From positions 373,873-437,872 of the forward strand of contig NZ_QMIE01000002.1 in NCBI RefSeq assembly GCF_007625075.1: 64,000 nt of DNA, written 5' to 3'. This stretch comes from Oceanidesulfovibrio indonesiensis (GTDB lineage: Bacteria > Desulfobacterota > Desulfovibrionia > Desulfovibrionales > Desulfovibrionaceae). The notes beneath the pieces are model-generated. The model did not search any database. It saw nothing but the letters and a program-made list of their open reading frames with translations, and was not told where the DNA came from. A program made the translations under genes and the position numbers. Of the stretch, positions 19,175 through 28,390 are shown in pieces. How positions within the stretch are numbered: position 1 is the stretch's first letter; the number at the start of each line of letters is the position of its first letter.

Positions 19175-20020
19175 ATGTCCAGACCATTCACGTTCATGCA
19201 CGACGCCCTCTACCGCCGCACCGGGCTTACCATCAAGGAAGCGGCAATGGCGGCGGTGATCTTCGCACTGGTCCTGCTGCTCGTGGACATGGGGGCCGAC
19301 TCGCTGAATTACAACTGGCAATGGTATCGGGTCTGGAAATACATCTACACCTTTGAGGACGGCGTGTTCACTCCCGGGTTGCTCCTTCAGGGGCTGTGGA
19401 TCACGTTGCAGATAACCGCCATCAGCCTGGTGCTGGCGTTTTTGTTCGGACTGACCACGGCCATGCTGCGGTTGTCCGATTCGTTCGTGGGCAAGGCCAT
19501 CGCCCGGTGCTATCTGGAATCCATCCGCAACACGCCGCTGCTGATCCAGATATTCTTCATCTACTTCGTTCTCGGCCAGGTGCTGGACATCGACCGCTTC
19601 ACCGCGGCGGTGCTGGCGCTCTCCCTGTTCGAGGGCGCATACGCCTCCGAGGTGTTCCGATCCGGCATCGCCTCCATAGACAAGGGCCAGTGGCAGGCGG
19701 CGCACAGTCTGGGACTCTCCACCTGGCACACGTATCGTTACGTGGTGCTGCCGCAGGCCATCCGCCGTATCCTGCCCCCCCTGGCGAGCCAGGCCGTGGC
19801 GCTGGTCAAGGATTCGGCCCTGGTCTCCACCATTGCGGTGCTGGAACTCACCCAGCAGGCGCAGATCATCATTGCGGAAACGTTTCTGACTTTCGAGATC
19901 TGGTTTGTCGTTGCGGGCATCTATCTCGTGGTCACGATCACCCTGTCGCGCCTGGTGGCCCTGCTGGAAAAACGGATGGGCCGGGGGCAGGCCATGTATA
20001 CGGAGCAAGGAGTCGAGTAG
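19175..20020 (+). CDS. Polar amino-acid ABC transporter permease (HisM/GlnP type)
   Basis: A 281-residue inner-membrane protein with a cytoplasmic N-tail and about five or six membrane segments. The EAA loop that docks the ATPase is visible at EVFRSGIASIDKGQWQAAHSLGL, followed by VVLPQAIRRILPPL, diagnostic of the HAAT family. It is first in the operon and is followed 3 bp later by the ATPase gene. A second permease gene lies at the operon end. The substrate is a polar or charged amino acid, not resolved further. Confidence 0.93.
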   Translation: MSRPFTFMHDALYRRTGLTIKEAAMAAVIFALVLLLVDMGADSLNYNWQWYRVWKYIYTFEDGVFTPGLLLQGLWITLQITAISLVLAFLFGLTTAMLRLSDSFVGKAIARCYLESIRNTPLLIQIFFIYFVLGQVLDIDRFTAAVLALSLFEGAYASEVFRSGIASIDKGQWQAAHSLGLSTWHTYRYVVLPQAIRRILPPLASQAVALVKDSALVSTIAVLELTQQAQIIIAETFLTFEIWFVVAGIYLVVTITLSRLVALLEKRMGRGQAMYTEQGVE

Positions 20021-20023
20021 ACC

Positions 20024-20839
20024 ATGCCTGACACCGCAACCCAAGCGGCTGCTTCCCTTGAAGATGCGCAGGCCGAGTGCGGCCGGCCCGAAGCGTTTGC
20101 CGGGGAGGACCCCATCGTCATCGCAGAAAACGTGACCAAGACCTTCGACAACGGCGTGAAGGCCCTGGACGACGTGACACTTTACGTGCACCGCGGCGAG
20201 GTGAAGGTGGTCATCGGGCCTTCGGGTTCGGGCAAATCCACGTTCCTGCGCTGCCTCAACGGTCTGGAGGTCATGGACGGGGGGCGCGTGGTCATCGACG
20301 GGATTCCTCTGGATTCCAGCAGGAAACACCGCGACGAGATTCGCCAGGAAGTGGGCATGGTCTTCCAGCAGTTCAATCTGTTTCCACACATGACCGTTCT
20401 GGAAAACGTGAATCTGGCGCAGCGCCTGGTGCGCAGGAAGAGCACGCAGGAAGCCACCGAGAACGCCATGCGTCTGCTGGACAAGGTGGGCATAAGCGAC
20501 AAGGCCTCCAGCTATCCGGCGCAACTCTCCGGCGGCCAGCAGCAGCGGGTCGCCATTGCCCGCGCCCTGGCCCTGAAGCCCAAGGTCATGTTGTTCGACG
20601 AAGCCACCAGCGCCCTGGACCCCGAGATGATCGGCGAGGTGCTGCAGGTGATGAGCGCCCTGGCCTCCGAAGGAATGACCATGGTGGTGGTGACCCACGA
20701 GATGGGGTTCGCCCGCGAGGTGGGCGACGCTGTGGTGTTCATGGAAAACGGCCGAGTGGTGGAGGAGTGCCGCACCGAGACGTTCTTTGAATCACCCAGC
20801 CACCCGCGCACCAGGGAGTTTCTCAGCCAGATTCTGTAA
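20024..20839 (+). CDS. Polar amino-acid ABC transporter ATPase (GlnQ type)
   Basis: A 271-residue ATPase with a roughly 30-residue N-terminal extension before the core. Walker [10 protein letters not shown]-loop in [14 protein letters not shown], signature [15 protein letters not shown], Walker [13 protein letters not shown] and the H-loop VVTHEMGFA are all intact. [14 protein letters not shown] is typical of GlnQ/HisP. Its gene sits between the first permease and the binding-protein genes, all on the plus strand. Confidence 0.95.
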   Translation: MPDTATQAAASLEDAQAECGRPEAFAGEDPIVIAENVTKTFDNGVKALDDVTLYVHRGEVKVVIGPSGSGKSTFLRCLNGLEVMDGGRVVIDGIPLDSSRKHRDEIRQEVGMVFQQFNLFPHMTVLENVNLAQRLVRRKSTQEATENAMRLLDKVGISDKASSYPAQLSGGQQQRVAIARALALKPKVMLFDEATSALDPEMIGEVLQVMSALASEGMTMVVVTHEMGFAREVGDAVVFMENGRVVEECRTETFFESPSHPRTREFLSQIL

Positions 20840-20910
20840 CGATGCACATGCCGTCGCGCAGTGCGGCGCGCATTGTTTCATACGCAACCGTAAGACAAGG
20901 AGTCGTTGAG

Positions 20911-21744
20911 ATGAAAGCGTGGAGGTTCATTCAGGTGACCGCCCTCATAGGGGCGATCATGATTTTCGTGGTCAACAGCGCCGAGGCCGAATCCGTTCGA
21001 AACCAGCTGGCGCAGGAGAGCACTATAGAGAAAGTGCTCCAACGCGGTGTGCTCAAGGTGGGCATGGACACTTTTGTGCCGTGGGCCATGAAAAACAAGG
21101 ACGGCGAACTCATCGGCTTCGAGATCGACGTAGCCAAACAGCTCGCCGAAGACCTGGGTGTGGAGGTGGAGTTCGTGCCCACCAAGTGGTCCGGCATCAT
21201 CCCTTCGCTGCTCACCGGCAAGTTCGACGTGATCATCGGAGGCATGTCCACCACCACGGAGCGCAACCTCAAGGTGAATTTCACCGTGCCCTACAACTAT
21301 ACGGGCCAGGCCATCGTGGCCAACAGGAAGTTGGCTCCCGGACTTTCCACGCTCGAAGATTTCAACCGCGAGGACTTCACCGTGACCGCGCGCACCGGCT
21401 CCACCGCCGCCGTGGCGGCCAAGAAGTTTCTCCCCAAGGCGAAGCTCGTGCTTTTCGATACCGAGCCCGCCGCGCTCCAGGAAATATTGAACGACAAGGC
21501 GCACGTGTTCGTCAGCTCCGCGCCGCTTCCCGCATTCAAAGCCATAGAGCATCCTGATAAACTGTACCTGCCCTTCGAGGACACCATCACCAAGGAGCCC
21601 ACGAGCTTCGCCGTGCTCAAGGGCGATGTGGACACCCTCAACATCTTCGACAACTGGATACGTCGCAAGGAGCTGGAGGGCTGGCTGCAGGAGCGTGCGC
21701 ATCATTGGTTCAACACCCGTGACTGGGCCGGCCAGGTTGAGTAG
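20911..21744 (+). CDS. Amino-acid ABC transporter substrate-binding protein
   Basis: The ATG at 20911 follows AAGGAG by 9 nt and opens a signal peptide (MKAWRFIQVTALIGAIMIFV, cleavage after AEA). The mature 255 residues form an SBP_bac_3 protein: LKVGMDTFVPWAMKNKDGEL, GFEIDVAKQLAEDLGVEVEF, and GMSTTTERNLKVNFTVPY are the standard ligand-site blocks. It ends with NTRDWAGQVE. A 12-bp hairpin follows the stop codon, which probably protects or ends transcripts so that the binding protein is made in excess of the permease. Confidence 0.93.
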   Translation: MKAWRFIQVTALIGAIMIFVVNSAEAESVRNQLAQESTIEKVLQRGVLKVGMDTFVPWAMKNKDGELIGFEIDVAKQLAEDLGVEVEFVPTKWSGIIPSLLTGKFDVIIGGMSTTTERNLKVNFTVPYNYTGQAIVANRKLAPGLSTLEDFNREDFTVTARTGSTAAVAAKKFLPKAKLVLFDTEPAALQEILNDKAHVFVSSAPLPAFKAIEHPDKLYLPFEDTITKEPTSFAVLKGDVDTLNIFDNWIRRKELEGWLQERAHHWFNTRDWAGQVE

Positions 21745-21778
21745 ACACACCGCCATCGCGTCTGAACGCGAGAAGAAC

Positions 21779-21814
21779 GCCGCCCCGGCCTCCATGCTTC
21801 ATGGCCGGGGCGGC
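21779..21814 (+). terminator. Strong hairpin between binding-protein and second permease genes
   Basis: GCCGCCCCGGCC (21779-21790) pairs perfectly with GGCCGGGGCGGC (21803-21814) around a 12-nt loop, followed by CTTGTC rather than a T-run. A stem here, between two genes of one operon, fits a partial terminator or a 3'-end-protecting structure. Confidence 0.6.
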
Positions 21815-21850
21815 CTTGTCGCGTCGTCCCGATATCAGGATTTCTGAATC

Positions 21851-22729
21851 GTGCGCAAAGTCAGGATCGGTCTGCTCGACATCATCCTGCTCATCCTGCT
21901 CGCAGCGGGGGTGGGCTATCTCGCCTACGTGGTGGAAGCCAGGCTGGAGTACACGTGGCGTTGGGAAGCCATTCCCAAATACCTCGTGCGCTACGACCAG
22001 GAACAGGGACGCTGGGTCGCCAACTTCCTGCTGGAAGGGCTCTTCACCACTATCCGCATCAGCATCTTGGCCACCATCATGGGCAGCGTGCTCGGCCTGC
22101 TCATGGGGCTGGCGCGCACCAGCCGGTCCGGATTTCTCCGGCTCATCGGCACCGGATACGTGGAGTTCGTGCGCAACCTGCCGCCCCTGGTGCTCGTGTT
22201 CATCTTCTACTTCTTCTTTTCAGACTACATCGCCCAGGTGCTGGGGGTGGAACAGCTGGTGCGCAACGCGCCGGAATGGCTCCAGTCCGTCATGCGCGTG
22301 GTGCTGGCCGAACCCTCGCGCTTCACCGCCTTCCTTTCCGCAGCCATCACCATAGCCCTGTACGAAGGCGCGTTCATCACGGAGATAGTCCGCGCCGGCA
22401 TCCAGTCCGTGGAGCATGGACAGTGGGAAGCAGCCCACGCCCTGGGCCTGTCTCGCTGGCAGAGGCTGCGGCATGTCATCCTGCCGCAGGCGTTCACGCG
22501 CATCGTGCCGCCCCTGGCCGGGCAGTTCATTTCCACCATCAAGGACTCCTCCATCGTCAGCGTCATCTCGGTGAGCGAACTCACCTTTCAGGGCATGGAG
22601 CTCATGGCCGCCACCTACCTCACTTTCGAAATATGGATCACCGTGGCGCTGCTCTACTTCTCCATGACCTTCACCCTCTCCATGCTCGCCCGCCGGCTCG
22701 AAACCCGTCTGGCCCGCAAGCTGGGGTAA
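21851..22729 (+). CDS. Second polar amino-acid ABC transporter permease
   Basis: A 292-residue membrane protein from a GTG start (MRKVRIGLLDIILLILL), with AGGA 9 nt upstream. About five membrane segments and the EAA loop EIVRAGIQSVEHGQWEAAHALGL, followed by VILPQAFTRIVPPLAGQF. It is similar in layout to the first permease of the operon, and the two would form a heterodimer with the ATPase, as in HisQM. It lies about 106 bp beyond the binding-protein gene. Confidence 0.92.
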   Translation: MRKVRIGLLDIILLILLAAGVGYLAYVVEARLEYTWRWEAIPKYLVRYDQEQGRWVANFLLEGLFTTIRISILATIMGSVLGLLMGLARTSRSGFLRLIGTGYVEFVRNLPPLVLVFIFYFFFSDYIAQVLGVEQLVRNAPEWLQSVMRVVLAEPSRFTAFLSAAITIALYEGAFITEIVRAGIQSVEHGQWEAAHALGLSRWQRLRHVILPQAFTRIVPPLAGQFISTIKDSSIVSVISVSELTFQGMELMAATYLTFEIWITVALLYFSMTFTLSMLARRLETRLARKLG

Positions 22730-22794
22730 AAGGGACACTGGATTTCGCCTCCGCGGTCAGCGCAACTGAATCACCCTGCACCTCAGAGAAGTGT

Positions 22795-22815
22795 TCAGGA
22801 AGCATGGCTCCCTGA
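22795..22815. repeat. 21-nt hairpin between convergent genes (second copy)
   Basis: TCAGGAAGC, loop ATG, GCTCCCTGA: the same 9-3-9 layout and nearly the same arms as the palindrome at 14008-14028, with one mismatch. Again between convergent genes (second permease and aspartoacylase). Confidence 0.5.
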
Positions 22816-22840
22816 CGGAAGTGTGAGGCGTGGCCCTCAA

Positions 22841-23764
22841 TCATGCCTGCCGCTGCGTTCGGCGCGCCAGGCAGAGGGCGATGTTCTTGGGGTAATAGGA
22901 AGGTTCGTTGACGAACGTGGGGAAGAGGCCGGCCTCGCCGCCGTAGGGGATGACTGCGCCGTCGAAGCCCACGAACAGCGGGTCGCCGGGGAGGATGGGC
23001 TCGTACACGGCGCGGATGCGTTCCGGGTGGACCATGGTCCCAAGCCCGCCGTCGTCGCCCTCGGGAAAGGGAATCGTGGCCACCTGCGTGTACACGTCGA
23101 GGGATAGTGTCTCATCGGGCCATGCACCCTGGTTGTACTCGGCGACGAGGTCAAGAAGCGTGAGCGCGAGCCGCCGTGTGCGGAAGTATATCTCGGCGTT
23201 CATGCTTCCGGGAGCGATAGGCCCGACCTCGATGCCCAGGCCGTGGCGGGCGATGGAGGGCAGGTACGGCGCGTCCCCTGCGGGCGCCGGAAACTGGTAG
23301 CAACGCACGGCAAGGGGCTCAGTGTGTTCAGCCAGACGGCGTATGGCCAGGGCGACCAGCCGGAACAACCACGGGTCCTCGCCAGTGATGTTGCAGTTGA
23401 GGCCCATGTCCGAGGCGGCGGAATGGAAGTCCAGGATGAGATCGGTTTTGGAGGACGGACCTTTGGGGCCGAGCAGGGCGTTGATCTGTCTGGCGCGGAC
23501 CTGCTCGTACGCGTCCAGTTCCGGATTCGCCAGATCCGCCGCGGCGAATGCACGGTTGAGGTCGTGGCCCAGATCCCGCCGTCCGGCCGCCACAGCAGCT
23601 TCGTTGGCGATGAGCGGTGTGACGTTCATTCCCGGCCGTTCGACGAGCCGGGGATTCCTGAGGAAAGCGCGCACGAGGTGGACGCCCGTAAGCTCGTCGC
23701 CGTGCGTGCCGCCCACCAGGGCCACGGATCGTATGAAGTCCGGAGTGTCGGGAAGTGCTGGCAT
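22841..23764 (-). CDS. Aspartoacylase / succinylglutamate desuccinylase family protein
   Basis: A zinc-dependent deacylase of about 307 residues. Motifs: VGGTHGDE (zinc-binding His and Glu), DLNRAF (substrate-binding Asn-Arg), and LDFHSA (zinc His). IEVGPIAPGS fits the later catalytic Glu. The length matches aspartoacylases, which remove acyl groups from N-acyl-aspartate. The start at 23764 (MPALPDTPDF) is chosen by alignment of the fold; other starts 11 codons earlier exist and no clear Shine-Dalgarno is seen. It is downstream of the asparagine-synthetase-like gene (88 bp gap, same strand). Confidence 0.88.
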   Translation of the reverse strand: MPALPDTPDFIRSVALVGGTHGDELTGVHLVRAFLRNPRLVERPGMNVTPLIANEAAVAAGRRDLGHDLNRAFAAADLANPELDAYEQVRARQINALLGPKGPSSKTDLILDFHSAASDMGLNCNITGEDPWLFRLVALAIRRLAEHTEPLAVRCYQFPAPAGDAPYLPSIARHGLGIEVGPIAPGSMNAEIYFRTRRLALTLLDLVAEYNQGAWPDETLSLDVYTQVATIPFPEGDDGGLGTMVHPERIRAVYEPILPGDPLFVGFDGAVIPYGGEAGLFPTFVNEPSYYPKNIALCLARRTQRQA

Positions 23765-23852
23765 GGTCGTTCTGCATGGTAGCGCGCAGGCAGCCACGCG
23801 TTTTGTCGTGCTAAGTGATTGCGGCGTCGGGCAATGATTCGGCTGGCACCTG

Positions 23853-25643
23853 TCAGCAACTTGCCGGAGGTTCGCGTGTGTTTACGTACCTGGCGATCTG
23901 CAACAGGAAAAGCAGGGACTTGGGTTTGGTCGCGTCAACCAAGCGGTCCACATCGATATCATCGCCCACGGCTTCCCGGAAAGCTTCGGAACGTATGTGC
24001 GCGTCGAACAGACCGCGGCGCCGGGCCTCCTGCACGATGCTCGGAGATTGCCGCCACGGGTCGGTGTTCTGCTGCGACCCCAGCCGCTTGATGAGTTGAA
24101 GCCGGATCTTCCTGCGCATGGTGGTGGCCAGGCAGAAGGGCATGTTGACGTAGGGGCCCAGCTGGCAACGCTTGCCCGTGGTGTGGGGCACCGAGCGGAA
24201 TCGTCTGAAAATATCCTGGAAGGCGCGGCGGAACAGGTGGTCGTTGAGCTTCCAGGCGTATGGAACTTTGCACGCCAGCTCCACGATGCGGTTGTCCGCG
24301 AAAACCTCGTGGGCGTTGAAAAGTCTGCGATTCACCGCCGTGTAGCTCAAGGGGTCGTCCATGGATAGCGGAAAGACGACCTCGAATCCTTTGGATGTGG
24401 TGGGCCGGAAGGTCTTGAGCCTGTCCAGGTACACCTGGCGCCGCGTGTGGGCGGCCTCCTGCAACGAAGGGCTCAGGGCTGCGTTCGTCTGCGGATCGAG
24501 CTGCTTCGTGTCCAGAACATCCACGCCGCAGCCGCGGAAAAGGGGCTTGTGCGGCAGTTGGTTACCCTTGAGCAGGACATCGGCGAAGAACCCGCCGAGC
24601 ACCACGCTCTTCTCGTGCAGCCCCATGGCCTCCCATGCCTTGAGCAGGTGCGAGTGGATGAAGAACTGGTCGAATCCGGCGAGCTCCGTGCAGCCGTCCA
24701 TGTGATCGAGGTAGAAGTCGTCATTCTGGGAAAAGAGTCGGAACGGCAGGTCGGCAATTCGGGCAATATTCCGGGCCAGCCCGGTTTCCCGGTTTTCGGA
24801 TTCGGAAAAGGTGAAGGCTTCCACATTCGGGGTGCCTTGCAGCATGCCGGCCACGGCGCGCGAGTCGCTTCCGCCGCTGAGCAATATGGCTATGGAGTCG
24901 TAGTCCCGGGCCACCTGTTCCAGGTTGCTTTCGGCGAACCGGCGCAGCTCCCCGGCGCATTCTTCGATGGTGAAGTCAATTGTTTCCGGCTCTTCGGGGC
25001 CCCAGTAGCGAGAAACGACGATGGAGCCGTCAGGATCGCGGAGCAGAACGGCGGCCGGAGGAATCGTGTACACGTCCTTGAGGAACGTATACGGCGAGGT
25101 GGGTGTCTTATAGAGCATGCACTCGGCGATGGACACCTCATCCAGCGCATGGCGACCTGTCAGGTCGGCCAGATGGTTGATCTGTGACCCGCAGGCGAAG
25201 CGCGTTTCGGACCGGCATGAATACGTGGTGTAGTAGGTGGTGATAAATTGCAGCATGTCCGAAGCCATGAGAATGGCTGCGTTGCTCTTCTGAATCGCGA
25301 CTATCGCAAACTGACCGTTGAAGTGGTCGTGCCAGCGGAAAGCCTTGGGGTCGCGACGCGATGCATCCAACAGGCTGAATATTGCGGATTCGTCAGGAAT
25401 GAACCTGGGCGAGGCGACGAACCGGCCCTGGAACGAAGGATTGCCGATGAGCAGGAACAGGTGCTGTTCATTCTCCATGAAAAGGCGAGGCGCAGCGGGC
25501 CTGTGGATGGAGGCGAACGCGCCCCAGCTGCCGGAGCTGGAGGTAAGGCGGCACTCGGGCGGACAATGCGTTTGCAGAAGCAATTCCAGGGATTCCATGT
25601 CGCCTGGGTTCGAGGAGTAGAGGAAATCGTTCATGAAGCGCAT
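23853..25643 (-). CDS. Asparagine synthase-like protein lacking the N-terminal Cys
   Basis: A 596-residue protein from the ATG at 25643 (MRFMNDFLYSSNPGD), with GAGG just upstream. The PP-loop SGGSDSR (about 256-262), HLFLLIGNPSFQGRF and FNGQFAIVAI mark the asparagine-synthetase B layout: an N-terminal glutaminase-like half (1-215) and a synthetase half (235-596). The glutaminase half has no Cys at position 2, the nucleophile in true AsnB, so it probably does not hydrolyse glutamine. The synthetase half may use ammonia or another amine, or act as in beta-lactam synthetase or lasso-peptide cyclases. No lasso precursor or protease gene is near. The aspartoacylase gene follows on the same strand. 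Substrate unknown. Confidence 0.85.
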   Translation of the reverse strand: MRFMNDFLYSSNPGDMESLELLLQTHCPPECRLTSSSGSWGAFASIHRPAAPRLFMENEQHLFLLIGNPSFQGRFVASPRFIPDESAIFSLLDASRRDPKAFRWHDHFNGQFAIVAIQKSNAAILMASDMLQFITTYYTTYSCRSETRFACGSQINHLADLTGRHALDEVSIAECMLYKTPTSPYTFLKDVYTIPPAAVLLRDPDGSIVVSRYWGPEEPETIDFTIEECAGELRRFAESNLEQVARDYDSIAILLSGGSDSRAVAGMLQGTPNVEAFTFSESENRETGLARNIARIADLPFRLFSQNDDFYLDHMDGCTELAGFDQFFIHSHLLKAWEAMGLHEKSVVLGGFFADVLLKGNQLPHKPLFRGCGVDVLDTKQLDPQTNAALSPSLQEAAHTRRQVYLDRLKTFRPTTSKGFEVVFPLSMDDPLSYTAVNRRLFNAHEVFADNRIVELACKVPYAWKLNDHLFRRAFQDIFRRFRSVPHTTGKRCQLGPYVNMPFCLATTMRRKIRLQLIKRLGSQQNTDPWRQSPSIVQEARRRGLFDAHIRSEAFREAVGDDIDVDRLVDATKPKSLLFLLQIARYVNTREPPASC

Positions 25644-25864
25644 GCACCTCACGGGGGGAATTGGCGGAATATGAGCCGCTGACGTCGCATCCGCTTTCGT
25701 TGCATCGTCTGGATACACCATATAGGGCCGAGGTTGCTACTATTCACTCAAAAAAAACCGGAGACTCCCGGCCGCCAGAGCATTTAACAGGATGATGGCC
25801 GAAAGGGCCTCGCCGGCGTCGTCATTCTCTTCCCTGAAGCGTGAGGCTTGTGTATGGTGATCCA

Positions 25865-27358
25865 ATGCGAAACTTTCCCTTGCATCCTTCCTGTTTGCGT
25901 GGCGTAGCCTGGCTCATGCTGGTCATGGTTCTTTCTGGGTGCGCGGGCACTGGGAATCTGGCCGACGGCACTGCGCAGTTGCGCAGGAGCGAGTATAACG
26001 CGGCCATCGAATCCTTCACCCAGGCGTTGAGCCACGAGCGAATGCTGGATTCAGCCCGCGCCCAGGCCCTCATGCTGCGTGGCGAGGCGTATCTGGAAAA
26101 AGGAGAGACGGACAAGGCCCTGGCGGACCTCGACGCATCCCTGGAGATAGCCCCGCAGGAGATGCGAGCGATGACCCTGCGCGGCCGTGCCCGGATGCGC
26201 AGGGGCGACCTGGACGGTGCGGCAGCGGACTTCTCCGCTGTGGTCGAGTCGTTCAATCGCCGCGCCATGGCGAGCACGCTCGCCAGACGCAACACGGGCG
26301 TTCCCGAGGAGTATGCCCGTCTCGCCGGACGCAGCCATGTGGGGCTCGGGGAGATAGCCCTGTACGAGGAGCGCTACCAGGAGGCCCTCGACCATTTCGA
26401 TGCGGCCGTGGGGCTGGCCCCGTATGAACCGGAGGTCTATCTCATGCGCGGCGGCGCGTTGCGGCTCATGGAGCAGGAGGAGTTCGCGACCCGGGATATC
26501 GAGATGTTCGAAGAACTGGCCGGGAATGCGACTGGCGGGCCGGAATCCCGCCTTGCGCCGCTCAAACTCAAGGAGTCCATCCGGTTGTTCGAGGCGGGCG
26601 AGTATGCGGCCTCCGAGCAACTGGCCGGCGAAGCCGTCGGGATCAATCCGAATTACTCGGCCGCGTACCGCCGTCGTGGTCTGGCGCGTTTGCAGCAGGG
26701 CGAAATCAAAAAGGCCGAGGATGACTTCGACGAGGCCATCGCGTCCGATCCGGAGGCACTGGAAGCCTGGCTGTACCGTTCATATACGAGAATGGCGTCG
26801 GGACGTTACGAAGATGCCCTGACAGACATAAACCACGTGCTGACCATGCGGCCGGACTGGCTTGAAGCCCGGTTGTACCGCGGCATGGTCCTGTCAAGGG
26901 CGGGCCGGCATGCGGAGTCGTCCGAGGATTTCGAAGCTGTGCTGGCCGACCGGCCGGACGACGTGACAGCGCTGGAGGGCCGCGCGTTCAGCCGATTCAG
27001 TATGGAGCAGTACGACAAGGCCATGACGGACCTGCAACGACTGCACGAGCTCACGCCGGATTCCGCCAAATCGTACAGAATCGCCGGGCTTATCCACATG
27101 AAGCGCGAGGAGTATCCACAAGCGCTGGACGCATTGAACGAAGCCGAGCGCTTGGGCGATACGAGCCTGCAATTGTATCTGGCCAAGGGTTCCGTGCTGC
27201 GCGCCATGGGTGAGCCGGAAAGGGCGGAGGCGGTTTTCGACAAGGCGCTGGACGCATCCACGGCGGACATTGCGCCGAACATAACGTCGGATGCGTACGA
27301 CGAGACCGTATCGGATATCCTCCAGCCTCCCGGAGCAACACCACCTGTGCTGGAGTAA
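25865..27358 (+). CDS. TPR-repeat lipoprotein (497 aa)
   Basis: MRNFPLHPSCLRGVAWLMLV leads to a lipobox VLSGC, so the mature protein is anchored to a membrane. An earlier GTG start in frame at 25841 is possible but would lengthen the N-tail before the signal. From residue 40 to the end there are about ten tetratricopeptide repeats, for example ALMLRGEAYLEKGETDKALAD, AYRRRGLARLQQGEIKKAED and AWLYRSYTRMASGRYEDALTD. No enzyme domain. It is a scaffold protein, probably in envelope assembly or lipoprotein trafficking. It is divergent from the AsnB-like gene and ends at a strong terminator. Confidence 0.8.
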   Translation: MRNFPLHPSCLRGVAWLMLVMVLSGCAGTGNLADGTAQLRRSEYNAAIESFTQALSHERMLDSARAQALMLRGEAYLEKGETDKALADLDASLEIAPQEMRAMTLRGRARMRRGDLDGAAADFSAVVESFNRRAMASTLARRNTGVPEEYARLAGRSHVGLGEIALYEERYQEALDHFDAAVGLAPYEPEVYLMRGGALRLMEQEEFATRDIEMFEELAGNATGGPESRLAPLKLKESIRLFEAGEYAASEQLAGEAVGINPNYSAAYRRRGLARLQQGEIKKAEDDFDEAIASDPEALEAWLYRSYTRMASGRYEDALTDINHVLTMRPDWLEARLYRGMVLSRAGRHAESSEDFEAVLADRPDDVTALEGRAFSRFSMEQYDKAMTDLQRLHELTPDSAKSYRIAGLIHMKREEYPQALDALNEAERLGDTSLQLYLAKGSVLRAMGEPERAEAVFDKALDASTADIAPNITSDAYDETVSDILQPPGATPPVLE

Positions 27359-27441
27359 CGCGAGAAAGCGCGCAGTCCGCATGCCCCGCCAACGTTGAGT
27401 CGATAGTGGGCAGGGGTTGATTGGGGATCGCATGAGAAGAA

Positions 27442-27496
27442 AGGCCCCGCTGCTTTCGAGCATGACGTCTCGAAGGAGCGGGGCCTGGCATTTTTT
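27442..27496 (+). terminator. Intrinsic terminator after TPR lipoprotein gene
   Basis: A long stem (AGGCCCCGCT with AGCGGGGCCT, then CTTTCGAG with CTCGAAGG) and an 8-nt loop, followed after a short gap by TTTTTT (27491-27496). The T-run on the plus strand shows it ends transcription from the TPR gene; it also lies beyond the end of the convergent transglycosylase gene. Confidence 0.85.
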
Positions 27497-27535
27497 CGCG
27501 CGATGCGCAGGGCGTGCTTTTCTACATGATTCGCA

Positions 27536-28390
27536 TCACAGCTCGGCCATGTCCACGGGCTTCTTCCAGGATGGCGGCGTGAACCCCAGCCTGTGCAGGT
27601 TCTCGCCCACTCGCACCATGGCAGTGAAGCGCGGCACATAAAGCATAGTTTCCCGCGCCAGGCGGTAATTGGACGGAAGTGTATGGTTCACCGCCGCCAG
27701 TTCGAAGAAGTTCGTCGCGCCGGTCATCTTCACAAGGCGCGCTATCTTGTTCTCGCCGCAGTTGTATGCGGCTATTGCCAGGGACCAGTCCCCGAACATG
27801 TCGTAGAGGAATCGCAGGTATGCGACCGCGGCCATGGTGGATTTGATCGGGTCCTGACGTTCGTCCCGCCCGTTTCCAACCTCCAGCCCGAAACGGCGGG
27901 CTGTGCCCGGCATGAACTGCCAGATACCCATGGCGCCGGCGTGGGAAAGCGCCGCGGGGCTGTACCCGCTTTCTATGAACGGCAGGTACACGAGCTCGCG
28001 CGGCAGCCCAGCCCGGGCGAGCACCTTCTGGACCATGGGGGCGTACTGGTCCGAGCGTGTCAGCCAACGAGAGAGGCGGCTGCGGATAGTGCGGGTGAGG
28101 AACAGGAACTGCGATTCGATCTGCTCACGGCCTTTTGGATCCGGCCTGTACAGCGAGTTGCCGAGCTCGGCCAGGGCGGCTCTCTCTTCCGGGAAAAAGA
28201 CCAGCGCCTCGGAGAAGCCGATCCACGGCGCGAAGAAATCGGAGTCCACATCCACGGTGATCGTCGCCGGCAGCGCCTCCATCGATTCGCCGCGTTCCAG
28301 CCCGGAGAAGGCTATCTCCGGCCGCCTGGATGCGTTGCACCCCAGCAGAAGAGCGGCGAGAAGCGTGTAGAGCAGTATGTTTTTCCACAT
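27536..28390 (-). CDS. Lytic transglycosylase lipoprotein (GH23, MltD/Slt type)
   Basis: A 284-residue lipoprotein. The ATG at 28390 has AAGGACG upstream and opens MWKNILLYTLLAALLLGC, with Cys18 as the lipid anchor. The catalytic domain (about 120-270) has LPFIESGYSP (catalytic Glu), GAMGIWQFMPGTARRFGL, and AIAAYNCGENKI, the four standard blocks of GH23 transglycosylases that cleave peptidoglycan glycan strands. No LysM repeats follow, unlike MltD itself. A longer upstream frame exists but is not signal-like. The protein would sit at the outer membrane inner face. Confidence 0.9.
   Translation of the reverse strand: MWKNILLYTLLAALLLGCNASRRPEIAFSGLERGESMEALPATITVDVDSDFFAPWIGFSEALVFFPEERAALAELGNSLYRPDPKGREQIESQFLFLTRTIRSRLSRWLTRSDQYAPMVQKVLARAGLPRELVYLPFIESGYSPAALSHAGAMGIWQFMPGTARRFGLEVGNGRDERQDPIKSTMAAVAYLRFLYDMFGDWSLAIAAYNCGENKIARLVKMTGATNFFELAAVNHTLPSNYRLARETMLYVPRFTAMVRVGENLHRLGFTPPSWKKPVDMAEL

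Noticed and set aside
19115-20698. Minus-strand open frame of about 527 codons over the ABC operon
   Set aside because: His/Gln-rich shadow of two certain transporter genes.
23853-25643. Lasso-peptide cyclase
   Set aside because: The AsnB-like gene lacks a precursor gene and a transglutaminase-like protease gene next to it.
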